Counted from the stretch's first letter, positions 11,723-24,200 are shown. The stretch is DNA of 30,332 nt from Conidiobolus incongruus B7586 (GCA_000697335.1 JNEM01008208.1:1-30332), one strand, 5' to 3'. Numbers and translations are program-made. Notes: generated by a model from the letters alone, not told the origin.

Positions 11723-12074
11723 TGTTGAGTGTTTATAAGTTTTGGGAAACAAAGATTGTGGTTAGAAAAGTACTCGTAATATGATTTAGTTAATTATTTA
11801 TTAATCCTGCTCTTTAATGTATCAGGACTGTGTGTCTTAAAAATTATTATTGAGACGTTGTAGCAGAATATTGAGAGAAAAACCTTCCTTTGTTAATCTT
11901 GACACTTTAGAGTTTAAATAATTCATTCAGTGAGTGACATAGGTTTAGGAATAAATTCTAATAAAGGAGCTAAAGAGTATCATGTGATTATGGACTAACA
12001 ATTACACCATGAGGAGGGGGTAATGTGAACCTAACTATCAAATCTAGACAGACAAGTATTTTTAAAACACAATA
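11723..12074 (-). mobile_element. LTR-like repeat, copy 3, inverted
   Basis: Reverse orientation relative to the other three copies. On the minus strand it starts TATTGTGTTTT and ends near AACACTCAACA, with the shared internal blocks in the same order (TTTGATAGTTAG, ATATTCTGCTACAACGTCTC, CATATTACGAGTACTTTTC). TAAT directly flanks both ends and may be a 4-bp target duplication, though TAAT is common in this DNA. A solo LTR is the likeliest reading; it has no coding part. It ends about 395 bp upstream of the RRP9 start codon, so it could affect that promoter. Confidence 0.65.
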
Positions 12075-12469
12075 ATTAAATATAAGATATAAGTTTGAAA
12101 TAAACTATTTTTTCACACTATTTTTTAATAAAATAATAATCATAACATTCTCACAAATATTTTAGCAATTTAAATTCCATTACAAAAATTAAGTTTTATA
12201 TTAGTGAAATGTAGAAATTAATTAAATGATATCAATCCCATAATTTTATAATTGGATAATTGAATTTAAAATAAGTTTAATTAAAAAAAAATTTGTAAAT
12301 TGATTTCAATGTTAAATAATTCAAATTATTATTATTAATAGACTTTTTAATTTTTTTTTAAAAAATTATTAAAAAACTTAGTATAAATTTTAAAATATAT
12401 TATATATAACATATAAAGAATCAAATATAGACACCAATCATTTAATAATTCGTTTACAATTTATTCAAT

Positions 12470-14145
12470 ATGGTAGATCCCTTCTTTAAAAAGAAAACCT
12501 CCACTACTAAATCCAATGGAAGCATTCAAAAGCGTAAGAGGAACCAAACCCTCAAAAAGAACTTACAGTTGGACCAAGCTTTAGCCCAGAGGGTGAGTTC
12601 CGACGAAGAGTCTGAAGGTGAAAATAATCAATTGGACGAAAGTGACGACGACGAAATTGAAGAAACTGCCGAAGAAAAAAGACTTCGATTGGCTAAATTG
12701 TATTTGGATGGGTTGAAAGCTCCTACAGGTATTTTATTTTGGATTTATTATGGATAATTAGATTAATTAGGAATTAGCTGAAGATGCTTTGGAAGTGGAC
12801 GCTAAAGAAATCGATAAGGAAATTATCGCTTCGAGATTATATAGAGATGTCGTAAGTTCCAAGTCCTCTTATTCAATTATCATGTACTGGAATTAATAAA
12901 CTTTTCTAGTTGGAAACGGAAGGTGTTCTCAACCTACTCGTAGCAGATCAACTTCCACTTAAAGAAGATATCCTTTACAAATTCAAGAAATGTCATCAAT
13001 CTCCCGTCAGCTGCATTGTAGCCGACAATGAAAACAAATATATCTATACAGGATCTCTAGATAAATCTATCACTCAGTGGGATTTTGAAACTTTGACAAA
13101 AAAGAAAACAATTCAAGGCGGCCGTAGAGGTGCTAAAAAATTTCAAGGACACACTGACCATGTTCTTTGTTTGACTATTTCTTCAGACGGTAAATATTTG
13201 GCTAGTGGTGGTAAGGATAAGAATATTATTATCTGGACATTGCCAGAGTTGGAATATAAGGGAGTTTTGAAACAACATAAAGATAGTGTCACAGGGTTGA
13301 GTTTTAGACAAAATTCTTTGGATTTATACTCATGTTCATTGGACAGAATGATTAAAGTTTGGAATATTGAATCTATGGGTTATGTTGAAACATTGTACGG
13401 TCACCAGGATGGTATCTTATCGCTTTCCAGTCTTGCTAAAGAACAATGTATTTCTGTCGGTGGTCGTGATAGAACTTTAAGATGTTGGCAAATTGTCAAC
13501 AGTGGACAATTGATCTTCCGTGCAGGTACCCAATCTAAATACGTTCTCCCCAAAGATTTCGACCTTTCTCAAACCCTCGAACCCATTGTTGACAATTTAT
13601 CTCACTTGGAAGATTCCGAAGACAATAAGGGCGGCAAAGTACTCAAATTTATGGAAGGTAGCTTAGACTGCTGCAGCCACATCGATGAAGAACACTTTGT
13701 CTCCGGTGGCGACTCTGGGTCCATTTCCATCTGGAGTTTAACTCGTAAAAAGCCCATCTTCACATTTCCAGTCGCTCACGGTATCAACCCTGAAAACTTA
13801 CAACCTTACCCCATCCTCAGTCTCGCAATCTGTCCTTATACCGATATGGTTGTCACCGGTAGCTACAACGGCCACATCAAATTCTGGAAAATTCATATCC
13901 AGGACAAATTCCACATCGAACCCTTGTTCGATTACGAATTACCGGGCTACATCAACGCTGGTAGAATTCAAATGGTGAATACATCACCCAAAGCGGATCT
14001 CGATGGAGTTCCTCCAACGGTTCACCTTCTCATGGCGGTTGGTCAACATTTCGCTCATGGTAGGTGGGAGCGCACCAAATTTGGCAGGAATGGATTCGTT
14101 AAAATCTCTATTCCGTTAAAGGAGAAGCCCAAGTCCATTGAATAG
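12470..14145 (+). CDS. RRP9: U3 snoRNP protein Rrp9 (U3-55K), WD40 repeat protein, three exons
   Basis: Binds the B/C motif of U3 snoRNA in the nucleolus and is needed for U3 snoRNP function in 18S rRNA processing. The exons are 12470-12728, 12778-12851 and 12910-14145 and give 522 residues, typical for the family. Residues 1-86 are basic then strongly acidic (DEESEGENN, ESDDDEIEE). This is followed by the conserved helix IIASRLYRDVLETEG, which spans the exon 2/3 junction. Exon 3 carries the beta-propeller, with WD repeats seen at GHTDHVLCLTIS, HKDSVTGLSF, GHQDGILSLS and the family hallmarks GGRDRTLRCW and EEHFVSGGDSGSISIW. The C-terminus has AVGQHFAHGRWER. The start was chosen as the first ATG of the open frame (CAATATGG). 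The intron 1 acceptor must be the second AG (12776-12777), because the first one would give an immediate stop. The gene looks intact and under normal constraint. Confidence 0.93.
12729..12777 (+). other. RRP9: RRP9 intron 1 (49 nt)
   Basis: It starts GTATTT and ends TTAG. The exons join as ACA G/CT GAA (phase 1). An earlier AG at 12769-12770 would put TGA in frame three codons later and is rejected. The ATTAAT just upstream could serve as branch site. Retention would give a 95-residue truncated protein. Confidence 0.85.
12852..12909 (+). other. RRP9: RRP9 intron 2 (58 nt)
   Basis: It starts GTAAGT and ends TTCTAG, with GGAATTAATAA as a possible branch region. The exons join in phase 0 between GTC and TTG, restoring the conserved RDVLE sequence of the family. 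Confidence 0.88.
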
Positions 14146-17100
14146 ATTGTTACGATTAAAATATTTATACAAATCCATACTTTTTTGATCTATACATTAT
14201 AATCTCAAGTCTGAAATAATAATAAATTATTTTTTAAATAGATTCTCCCAGTCATCATCCTATATTCACACCATTATAATTTCCATATGGTTTGCTCTTG
14301 GATTAATATTCAAAATTTAAAATAATTGAGTATATTTTGATAAAATAATGAATTTGAATTATTTAAAATCTTATCGATTAATGAATACTTTAAATCAATT
14401 TGATAGATTTCCAAATCTTTATATTGGATTAAAGTTGAAACTATTAATTTATTTATTCAATGATATATTAGTATTGATTTAATAACATTTGAAATATAGA
14501 AAAATTCTTAACAAATTGAATAAAAATTTAGATATTATTGCCAACATTAAATTTTTATATCCCAATCAACCTAATGTATATCCATAATTTTGATCGATTC
14601 TTTCAAAAATAAATAATATTCAACAATATAGATATATAGCATACCAATCAGTCCAATCCTTCATATAAAGAATTTCAAAATTTGGATTATTATTTCTGAT
14701 TTGATGCTCCATCTTTTTCATCTCTAATATCCAATCCAAAATCTAAACCATCAGAAAGTTAAATTATTGTCAAAAGCCTTTCAAGATAACAAATAAAAAT
14801 TGTAGTGAATTATATATTTGGGTGAAAGAAGATTTTAATGAGATTGGGATTGTATTTAAACTGAAATTAGGTGGTGTTATTACAACTAAATTAAAGTAAT
14901 AATTATTCTAATATTTACTTGTTCTAATTCATCATTGACATAATAAAAATGACACAATACACCTATTTTTCTCATCTAGAATCTTCATTTATCTCCTCTT
15001 TATCTTTATTTATTGCATCAACTTGAAAATTTTAATACAACCTATTTGTAATAATAATAATTTAAATTATACTTTCAATCTATATATTGGATTGTATATA
15101 ACTATACAATAGGTGAAAAAACTCTTATTGTTTTGCACTTATTAATAGATTTTTTTGTTGCTACGCTGTAGCTTCCATATCTTATTTATATTATATTCAA
15201 ATATACAATATAGCCATTATATATCAAATCTCTTTGATTATTGTGAGATTAATTATTATTGTTAAATGTTAAGTGTTTAAGTAAATTATCATAATTATAT
15301 ATCCCTATTTAGGAATTAATATAAATATTATGTTGATTTACTAATAAACACTTGTTATCCTCCTTATTAGCTTAACTAATTTACTGTTTTGTAATTTTCA
15401 TTCAAAGCATCTTTTTCAATATTATGCCTATTGTGCCTCCTCTGTTACCAGTTGCCTGTTATCTTTGTTGACAGTTAAAATTAATTTATTTTTAAATAAA
15501 AATTTAAATTCATGAAATTAATTGGAAATAATATTTCCTAATTATTCGAACCGATATAATTCTTTCATTATATATATCACCTACTCATTCAAATTGTTTC
15601 AAATTATATTAACTATCAAACTATGAGAAAAATATATTAAATCTATTATACCTTGTAAAAATTCGTAAATTTATGATTAATAGTAAAAATCTAAATTTTA
15701 TAATTTAATATATATAAATTAGTTCAAATGAGACAAAGTATATATTAAAATGATGATATTACTGGATTTATATTAACAAAGTTTTAAAATACTGAAAAAA
15801 TTTCTTGTCTAGAATGTTTAAAATAAATTGAAAAAATTCCAGTTTTTTATGAATGGATTTTGTAATTGTTTTTAACTTTGTAAGCCTTACTAACAAAGAG
15901 CTGGTAAATGAGGAAGCGCAATAGTTATAAGTAAAAGATAATTCGCTGCAAAATGATTAAGCAACTAAATGATAATTTTATAATGAAATTAATCAAATTG
16001 AACATGGAAAAAAACTGTTTTTTAACAAATTAATAGAAAATTAATTTATTCGAATAACTTGATTAGGTTTTTGTAGTTTACAAAATAAATTAAAACATCT
16101 ATATTTAATAATAAATGATAATCCCAGACTTTGAGCAATTATTTAAAATTTTATTCTTTGATTTCTTCTTTTCTATATATATTCTAATCGAAACTATATT
16201 TAAAATTTCTATTACAACTTGATAGTTTTTCAAGAATAATAATAAAATAATTAATTATATACTATTATAATCTTATTAATTAATTTAAAATTTCAAATTT
16301 CTGATCATGTTAATAGTTAATATTTGTTATATTAATTGTGATATTATAATTAAAATTACAAATTTTAACTTTACAAATACTTAAGTATATTTTTTATATT
16401 ATATTTATTTTATAATTAACCAAATAATCAAAATAAATATTTTGTAAAAAATCAATATAATTTAATATTATATATATGTTAGAATTATTCCATTTGATAT
16501 ATTTTTTGTTCAGTTTTACATATTATATATATTTTAAATATATTTATATTTTGTGGGTAAAATATATTTATAAAGATATAATAATATCTTAAATATTTTG
16601 TACAATATTAGAAATTCTGATTAAATATCGTAAGATAGAGTTTTCATTATATTTATAGACTTATATATATAATTGAATTAATTAAATATTGTAATAATAT
16701 AAATAAAAATATAGAGGATTTAAATTTAATAAAATTTTGCTAAAATCAATATAGTGTTGAAATATTTTTTATATTCTTGATTGTTCTGACAGAAATAACT
16801 AATTTGAATTTATTGTATAGTTTGAATAGTTTATATAAATATCAATATATCTATATATAATAACTTTAATCTTTATATTAAAAATAGAATAGTACATTAT
16901 TAACAATTTAAATAATTAAGCTTAAAGAAATAGTATAATAATATATGTTGATTTTATTATTATTTTTTAATAATATTAAATAATTTTAAGTTGGGTATAA
17001 AATTAACATATTATGAAAAACTCCTTAAATATGATCTTAACCTTGATTATATTATAATTTGGAATTGAATCAATAAATTATTAATATCAAATATCTTGGA

Positions 17101-18362
17101 AGTTTTAAATTTTATCTAATTTTTGAATTTTACTTACTTAAAATCATTTCTTGAACTTCTTAATATAATAAAATAATAATAAATAATTTAATATATTTTA
17201 TTAATATTAATGTAAATCTATCAATTTTACAAGATATTATAAGGATAATTTTTTGATTCATTATTTTTTTATGAATATAGTTATTTTAAAAATAATTATT
17301 AAAAGACTAGTTCTTAAAATCCTTATATATTGCTCTATATAATTCATTTAATTATAAATTATTCAGGTAATTTATATTTTTAAAGTTAATTTTTATATAA
17401 ATAATATTAACTAATAAACATGGTTTTTCTTTTTCCTTTCAATATTTAATAATTTTTAAGTTTTTATTTATTATTATTAAAATTAAGACTCTATCTATCA
17501 ATATAATATAATATTGATCTATCAAATATAAAATCTAATATATTGATATTGATTCATTTGTTTTTAAAGCTTAAATAAAATATATTTATTAATATATTAA
17601 TTTGCCATATAGATATTATATCAAGTGTTCCTTTATACTATATTAGTTTTATTACCACTATTTTTACAATAGTCAATAATAATAATATGAAATATATAAT
17701 ATCCAAAATCATAGAATTACTGATAATATCACTTGATTAATAAATAATTATTATATTTAAACTTTCAATTATAGTTAAATAGGGTTTAATTTAATTATTA
17801 TACTTCAATTATAATTATATGCCATTAATATTTATAATATTATAAAAAGAGCTGGTTATTATTGAATTGTTTTTTAACATGAATATCCAAAGATTTTAGA
17901 ATTTAATATACTAATGATATATCACATTATTTAGTATTTTCATTTTGGTTGAAAAATATATGATATATTGATTAATTAAATTATATTGATAATAAGAATA
18001 TTAAAATTAAAATTAGAATACTATTATATTGGGTATTTTATATATAACTTATATGTTTGTATTTAGTATTATTCTTTAAATTTTTAATATATATAGTGAA
18101 AAATACTACACAAATTACATCATTGACATAGTTAAAGCTGGAATTATATACAATAAAAGCAGAATAAAGTATTACACTGAATATCTGAAATGTATACCTT
18201 AGAGGAAATAATGAAATTAAAATGATTCAAAGTCAGGTGTTATTTTATTTGAACAAAACCAAATAATCATTTAGATTAATTTTTTTTGGATTTTTTAGTT
18301 TTAATATAAGGCAAATAATTATAAAAGAGGATAATAATTTCAATAGTTAAAATAAGTTTAAT
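14146..18362. other. Long AT-rich gene-free stretch
   Basis: More than 4 kb of extremely AT-rich DNA downstream of RRP9. Slightly more mixed patches near 14930-15020, 15130-15180 and 15410-15480 give only peptides of fewer than about 20 codons. I find no tRNA-like cloverleaf, repeat copy or coding relic that I can support. Confidence 0.5.
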
Positions 18363-18990
18363 ATGGTTCCACGAAAATATCAATTGGTTTTTTTCATTTT
18401 CAATTTTAGAATATTTGATTTAATGAGGTTCAAAAATTGGCAAATAAATAGAAACACCTCACCAAGAATTATTCATATTATTACTAAAAATATCAGAAAT
18501 ATTAAAAATATTGGGATAACAGGGACATGGTTTTTAGTTGAGAATTTTAATAATATTATTCGGGAAATAATTCTATCTTTAAATATGATTAATTTATGAA
18601 ATCAATAAATGAAACAATCATGTGTTTTTAGTTGCTATATAATTTTGCTGAAGAGATATTGTATAATAATTTTCAATATCAGGTGTATTTTTGAGCTTGT
18701 TCAGAAATAATATGAAATCGAAAATTATGTTACTTAAAGTATATAAACTTGTCATCTTAGTATTTGATCTCATCGAAACTTAAATTTATGATAGCTTAGT
18801 TTTAATTTGTTGGTTTTTATTAGGATCCATTAGAAGAGAGGTTGCCAAACAGATTAATGAGAATGGACTGGTAGTAAAAATAGCACTATTGTTTCAATCA
18901 CTATGAATTTTATTTCTGAACTTACTAGGATTTGTATTTATAGGACTGGTAATATTATATACTGTTAAATTTTATAAATATTAATGTTAA
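18363..18990 (+). pseudogene. Possible decayed membrane-protein gene
   Basis: A 78-codon frame (18363-18599) is followed, with breaks, by peptide-like segments on the same strand. One is KVYKLVILVFDLIE near 18737-18778. After an acceptor-like TTTTATTAG at 18822 comes GSIRREVAKQINENGLVVKI, then a hydrophobic run around LLGFVFIGLVILYT (about 18925-18965). The last segment looks like a cytosolic loop joined to a membrane helix. I do not recognise the family. In-frame stops and loss of frame make a live gene unlikely, although unrecognised introns are possible. Confidence 0.2.
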
Positions 18991-19403
18991 TCTGTAAATT
19001 TAGTTATTTTGATTTAAATAAATTAATCTTGATTTGATTTTATATTTGAAATTCTATTTCTTTGACCATCTAATATAGTTTTTTGAGAGGAGAATATGTA
19101 AATAATATTTTGAATTAAAATTTTTGATCATTAATTGAATATGATTTTACTAATTCATTCGAATAATAGATCATTCACTTCTAATTCATCCAGACGAATT
19201 TTTGGAATTATAAACTGAAATGATGATCAAAAATAATTTCATCCCAACATTCAAATAGAAAAATAAATATTATAATCTTCATTTTAATATATAAATCCAA
19301 ATATTATATGATTTTATTTTGAATGGATTTTTAAAGTAATTTATATATACACTAGGTTGCGAAGTTAGATTTCAAACAAATTTTAACATATTCAAAAATT
19401 GAT
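18991..19403. other. AT-rich gene-free DNA
   Basis: The stretch between the membrane-protein relic and the small minus-strand frame. I see nothing identifiable in it. Confidence 0.4.
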
Positions 19404-19682
19404 TTAATAAATATTATTATATAAATAGTTAAAAGTATACTTTATTAGACATACTATCCTTTTAAACTTTTGGAAGTTGCCTAACGCCAATAAAGCTTTT
19501 TGATTATTCATCAGTTTAATTGCCTTATTCAATTTTGCATTAGTATTATTCAAGATTTTTTGTATCTTAGGATTGAAGTTTTTTAATAGTCCAGAGCCCT
19601 TGAAATCAAAATGATTCAATCTTGCAAAAAAGTGGATGTGGTAATATTGCTCATTCCTTTGATTTGATAAGGTTTTGGACAA
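19404..19682 (-). other. Open frame of unknown status
   Basis: A minus-strand frame stays open for about 100 codons. The listed 92 codons begin at a TTG, and no ATG lies at the start. The product is Lys/Asn/Leu-rich, with IKLMNNQKALLALGNFQKF as its most protein-like part, and matches no family I know. In DNA this AT-rich an open stretch of this length without constraint would be somewhat unusual. It may be a gene remnant related to the nearby relics on the same strand. Confidence 0.2.
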
Positions 19683-20000
19683 CCTTTGCTTTATAGGGCT
19701 TGGTATTATTATAATGATTTAAGATCTTTGAATCTAGTATAATAAATATAATTCTTTATGTTTTCGTTCTAGCACACCATATATACTACTTTTCAGTGTA
19801 ATTTCGTGTGTTAATAATACTTTGAAGTAAAATATTTTAAAATTTATATCACTGATTCACCATTTTGTCTTTCGCAAACTTTTGGGTTTAGAAAAATCGG
19901 TATTGGAATATTATATTTAATCTATACTCTAGATTGTTGATAGTGTAATAATAAAAAGCAGATATCAATTTGCGTCAATTACAACAATTTGTTTTATTAG

Positions 20001-20283
20001 TGTTGTATTTCAAAATTAATCATCTCTTCCAGTTTGATAGCTAAACCAATATTAATTCTATTTTAAGCTGGCTTTGTCAGTCTATAATTGAAGGATACTC
20101 TTTGTTCTCTTTATTTTCTTTATTAGATTTTATCCAAATCCCATATCATTCATTGATTCAATTATTTAAACCTACAGTCCCGATACGTTAAAGAGCAGGT
20201 TTAATAAATAATTTACTAAATCATATTTTGAGTACTTTTCTAACTACCATCTTTATTTATAAAACTTAATATAAAACACAACG
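20001..20283 (+). mobile_element. LTR-like repeat, copy 4, with TTAG target duplication
   Basis: Starts TGTTGTATTTC and ends AAAACACAACG. TTAG flanks it on both sides (19997-20000 and 20284-20287), matching the 4-bp duplication of copy 2. It shares the TTTGATAGCTAAACC, TGGCTTTGTCAGTC, TTAAAGAGCAGG and AATTTACTAAATCATATT blocks with the other copies. It is shorter (283 bp) because a central segment present in the others is missing. It is probably a solo LTR without coding content. Confidence 0.7.
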
Positions 20284-20699
20284 TTAGCTTAGGACCATCT
20301 CTTTATTTATTGAAGCTTGAGTTACTATATTCAATCCTTATTTTTTATGACTGAAAAATATAAGTTATTTAATTGTAGCTTTTTATTTTATATTTTAGAT
20401 TTCTTTTGCATATAAACCAAATGAATCGCAAGCTAATATGTAATATCCTATATATTGTCTTGGTTTATAAAAAAGTTCTTTTTTGTATATCTTTGAACTT
20501 AAATATTATCTTTATAATTAATATCCTGTACTAAACCCATTGATCTAATATTAAACAATATCAAGAGTAAATTATTTCTTTACATATATATTGACCAAAT
20601 CATAATCAATTCTATTGGCAGTTTGATGAAAAAATAACAAAATTTGATGAACTTTAAATCAATTTTATTCACGATTCTATAATGTAATACAATTCATGT
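20284..20699. other. AT-rich gene-free DNA
   Basis: Nothing recognisable to the right of the fourth LTR-like copy. Confidence 0.4.
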
Positions 20700-21150
20700 T
20701 TTTAATCAAGGATTATGAAGCTCACCGATGATATTTATATTTAATATTTAAATACATATAAAGTAAAATACGAGTATCAGCTAAAAAAATGAGGTTGGTA
20801 GTTTTCTTATCATAAAATTTCATCATATCAAGGTTGAATTTTTTTTCAAAATTCCAAATATCATCAAAATTATTAAGAGCTAAAAATTAAAGAGTTGCAT
20901 TGTTTTCCAATATTAACTTATTGTAATTTGAATTAATTATAAACACTTTCTTTAAGATTAGAAGATATGTTTCTATCAACAGAAAATATCAAAATAACTA
21001 TCTAAATTCAGGAATTTATCAAAATTATAAACATTCTAGAGACTTTAGAACTTGTAATAATTGGCAAAATCATATATTTCTAATATAATAATTCTATAAC
21101 AACTGGATTTGAGTATTCAAGCAATTTTGTTTATTTTTTTTCAATGATAT
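20700..21150 (-). pseudogene. Decayed leucine-rich gene relic
   Basis: One minus-strand frame, read from about 21120 down to 20730, gives a leucine-rich pattern interrupted only by stop codons. Examples are FCQLLQVLKSLECL, LLIETYLLILKKVFIINS, KLILENNATL and LALNNFDDIWNFEKKFNLDM. The spacing resembles degenerate leucine-rich repeats such as those found C-terminal to F-boxes. The same frame persists over about 390 nt with roughly ten stops and no obvious frameshift. The NNFDD segment also occurs in the 10.5-11.5 kb relic, which hints that both come from one expanded family. The assignment is from pattern only. Confidence 0.25.
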
Positions 21151-21289
21151 ATGGATATTGGGATTAATCCCAGTTTTATACTTTGGATGAATATTATTTA
21201 CTTATGAAAAGATCAATTCATAAAAAAATATTCAGATTGCATTATATATATTCGACAAATTATAGGCATTTAAAAATTTTACATAAAGA

Positions 21290-24200
21290 GGATTTTTCGT
21301 CATTACCGCCAATGCCGCCATCGATGATAAGACCCTAGATTTGTTCCGCGTCAATCATGACGCTATCGATGACTTCCCAGGCTTCAACTTCAAGATCAGT
21401 GATTACTGTAGTTGAGATAGTCACCACTTTCAAACTCGAAGCTTGGTATGATAAACGAGACTAGCAGATATCAATGTATGTCGTGGATCAGCTGTGGTGT
21501 TAGATCTGGCTAAGTTCAATCCACTACTAGATTCTAATTTCTTGTTCATAGGCATTTTTTTACCACCATTCCGAGTGGTTAAAATGGATCTGAAGCGATC
21601 AAATCCAGTAGGTTGTGCAGTTCCAATTGAGCTCTTTCGCGAATGGAGCTGAGGGTGTCCAGGATATTGACTGGGGTACGGATAGTTACCTGGGATGCCT
21701 TCAGGAAGATGATGATGAGATTGTGATCGATTCATACTTGGACTAAATTGGTTTGGAAGGTATGTAGCAGATCCTGGCATATATGGAAGATTAGTTGCTG
21801 ACATTACTAATGGAACCATGTTTGAGCTGAATTCATCATAATGTGTAAGTGATGGATTTTTAGGTTGTGAATACACATGAGCTAGATTCATACCACTTGG
21901 TGTACTGCGTGGGCCATAATCAAAGTTGGAAGGACTGTTGAGATTGTGTAAGCTCATATTTTGATACAAAGGACGATTCATAAGATTAGTGGTTGAGTAA
22001 CTTGGAGCAGTTTCCTGTGGTGATATAGATCTAGCGAATTGACGAGATAAATCGCCACTCAATATCGGCATCGATGGATTATTCATGTTATAAACTTGAG
22101 ATGCGTGATTGCCATGGACAGGCGCTGGTGGGGCTACCAGTGAGGTGGCAGATTGATAAGGATTGACAAGGCTAACCTCCGATTTATAATAATTCATTAC
22201 AGATTGGGCTTCCAGCTGTTGCTGTAGCTGCCTTGGACTCATTCCCATCTCTAAAGCCTGCTGCTGGACTTGATACTCTTGCCATGTAATCGGTTCAGTA
22301 TCGTAGGTGTACCAGTCCTTTTCACTGGTAAATCCATTCTTTTCCAAATCTCCATTATCGTTATTATCAATTTCATCTTCGTCAATTTCTACTAATTTAC
22401 CATCACCCATGACTTTGCGAGTGTTACCCCAACTGAAATCATCCAAATGCCAGTAACTGTACATTGGGATGAAGACATTGAAGAGTGGCATTCCCAAAAG
22501 ATAGAAAATCATCCATCCGATATGTTGCCATTGGTGCTTAAGAATGAAAATGAGAGCTTGAAGGATATAAATTGACCCCATAATAATTAACGAAAGGTTG
22601 CTAATGTATTGGAATCCAACGCAAGCAGCAATAATAATATAAATTAAGTAGAATAACTCAGCTAGTAAGATAAGGAATCTAAAATGTGTAACGAACCATC
22701 AAATCTAAAATCCAAGCAAAAGATCTCATATATATCTTTCCGCATAAATTGTACGAAAATGTTTTGCATGGTTGAGTCCATCAATGTTGTACAATGCGAT
22801 TACAAAATAACCTTGTACAGAGTAAATGAAAATATTTGGAATAAGATGTGATCTTAAGTTTAATAATAGCGGAAGTTATCTATGCTTGAATAGGATCAAT
22901 AACAATTTTCCTTCAAAACCAATTCTCACTTGATACTAATATTTTATACATTCATGCGTTTTTGCTTTTTCAATCTATTCACAAACAAATAGAGGTGTAT
23001 TTAAAATTTTTTGATCAAATACACAAACATGCAGCTATGCAATAATATTATACCACGATCATAATACAATATTTCATAATATTATAGTTAATAGAGAACT
23101 ATAAATTAGTATTTTTAATACAAAAATTCTTTAAACAATCATACAATATTTGACATGGACTGTACTTTGAAACTCACAATTTAATTCAGGAATACCAGTT
23201 TTTCAATGAGAATATTGTCCTTGGCATATCATAAAATTAGAATATTTTTTATTCAAAATTGTATTATAATGATCAATTGATATATTATCCATTTTATTAT
23301 TCCATTATATCAAAATTTTCAGAACATTTATCAGTAATTATTCATGATAAACTTTTTCCATTAATATAAGGATTTAAAAAATTATTGAACCAAGAATAAT
23401 ATGAATGAGTATTTATATCAGTTAAATTGGCTCAAATACATCGCATTATACCAGAATAAAAATATTTTAATATAGCGAATCATGGTAGTACTTTGGAATC
23501 AAATACATTATTCAGTATTAAGAATCTAAAGTGTTATGTTTCAATTTTTCGATTTATTTTGGATATTCATTAAAATAAAGGTTTATCCAAACCCCAATAT
23601 TTTAATGAATTCTGTTAAACCATTGAATCATTTAAAATATTGAATAAACTATTTTTATTCTAAATTAAATTACCTTAAATTTTATTTTATAAATTGAAAA
23701 AAATTCACCAATTAAAATGTATTAATAAGGTGAAAGATTAGAAAAATTAGAATAGATTATAATGAATAATGTATAATATTATTTGAATATAATTGCTTAT
23801 ACCAAGTATATTCCATAAATTGAAAATTGATAATATTTCCATGATTTATGAAGTTGTTTTTATGTCAATATATTAGTAATAAAAAATTAAAATATATCAG
23901 TTATGCAATGACATTTGAAAATTCTCAATTGATTGATGTATTATTAATACAATTTAGGATTATCTATTGATCTTCAAAATTCAATCTTTGAATCAATAAA
24001 TAATAATGTATCAAAATATTATAGCTTAATTAAATAATGATTTACATTGATCAAATATTAGATAGTACATATTGAATAAATTAATTATTTTTTCTACAAA
24101 AATCTGTATCAATAAGATAAAGTGTTTGACATTTGGATTATTTCACCAAATTTGATAATCTTGATCTTATCACCAGTTTCAATTGATTGAATTTAAATGG

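Noticed and set aside
22740-22860. Open 40-codon minus-strand frame with a membrane-like segment, which could be read as an exon of a new gene
   Set aside because: The same bases align, in a neighbouring frame, with the live chitin synthase segment before and through QRRRW. The open frame is an accident of decay.
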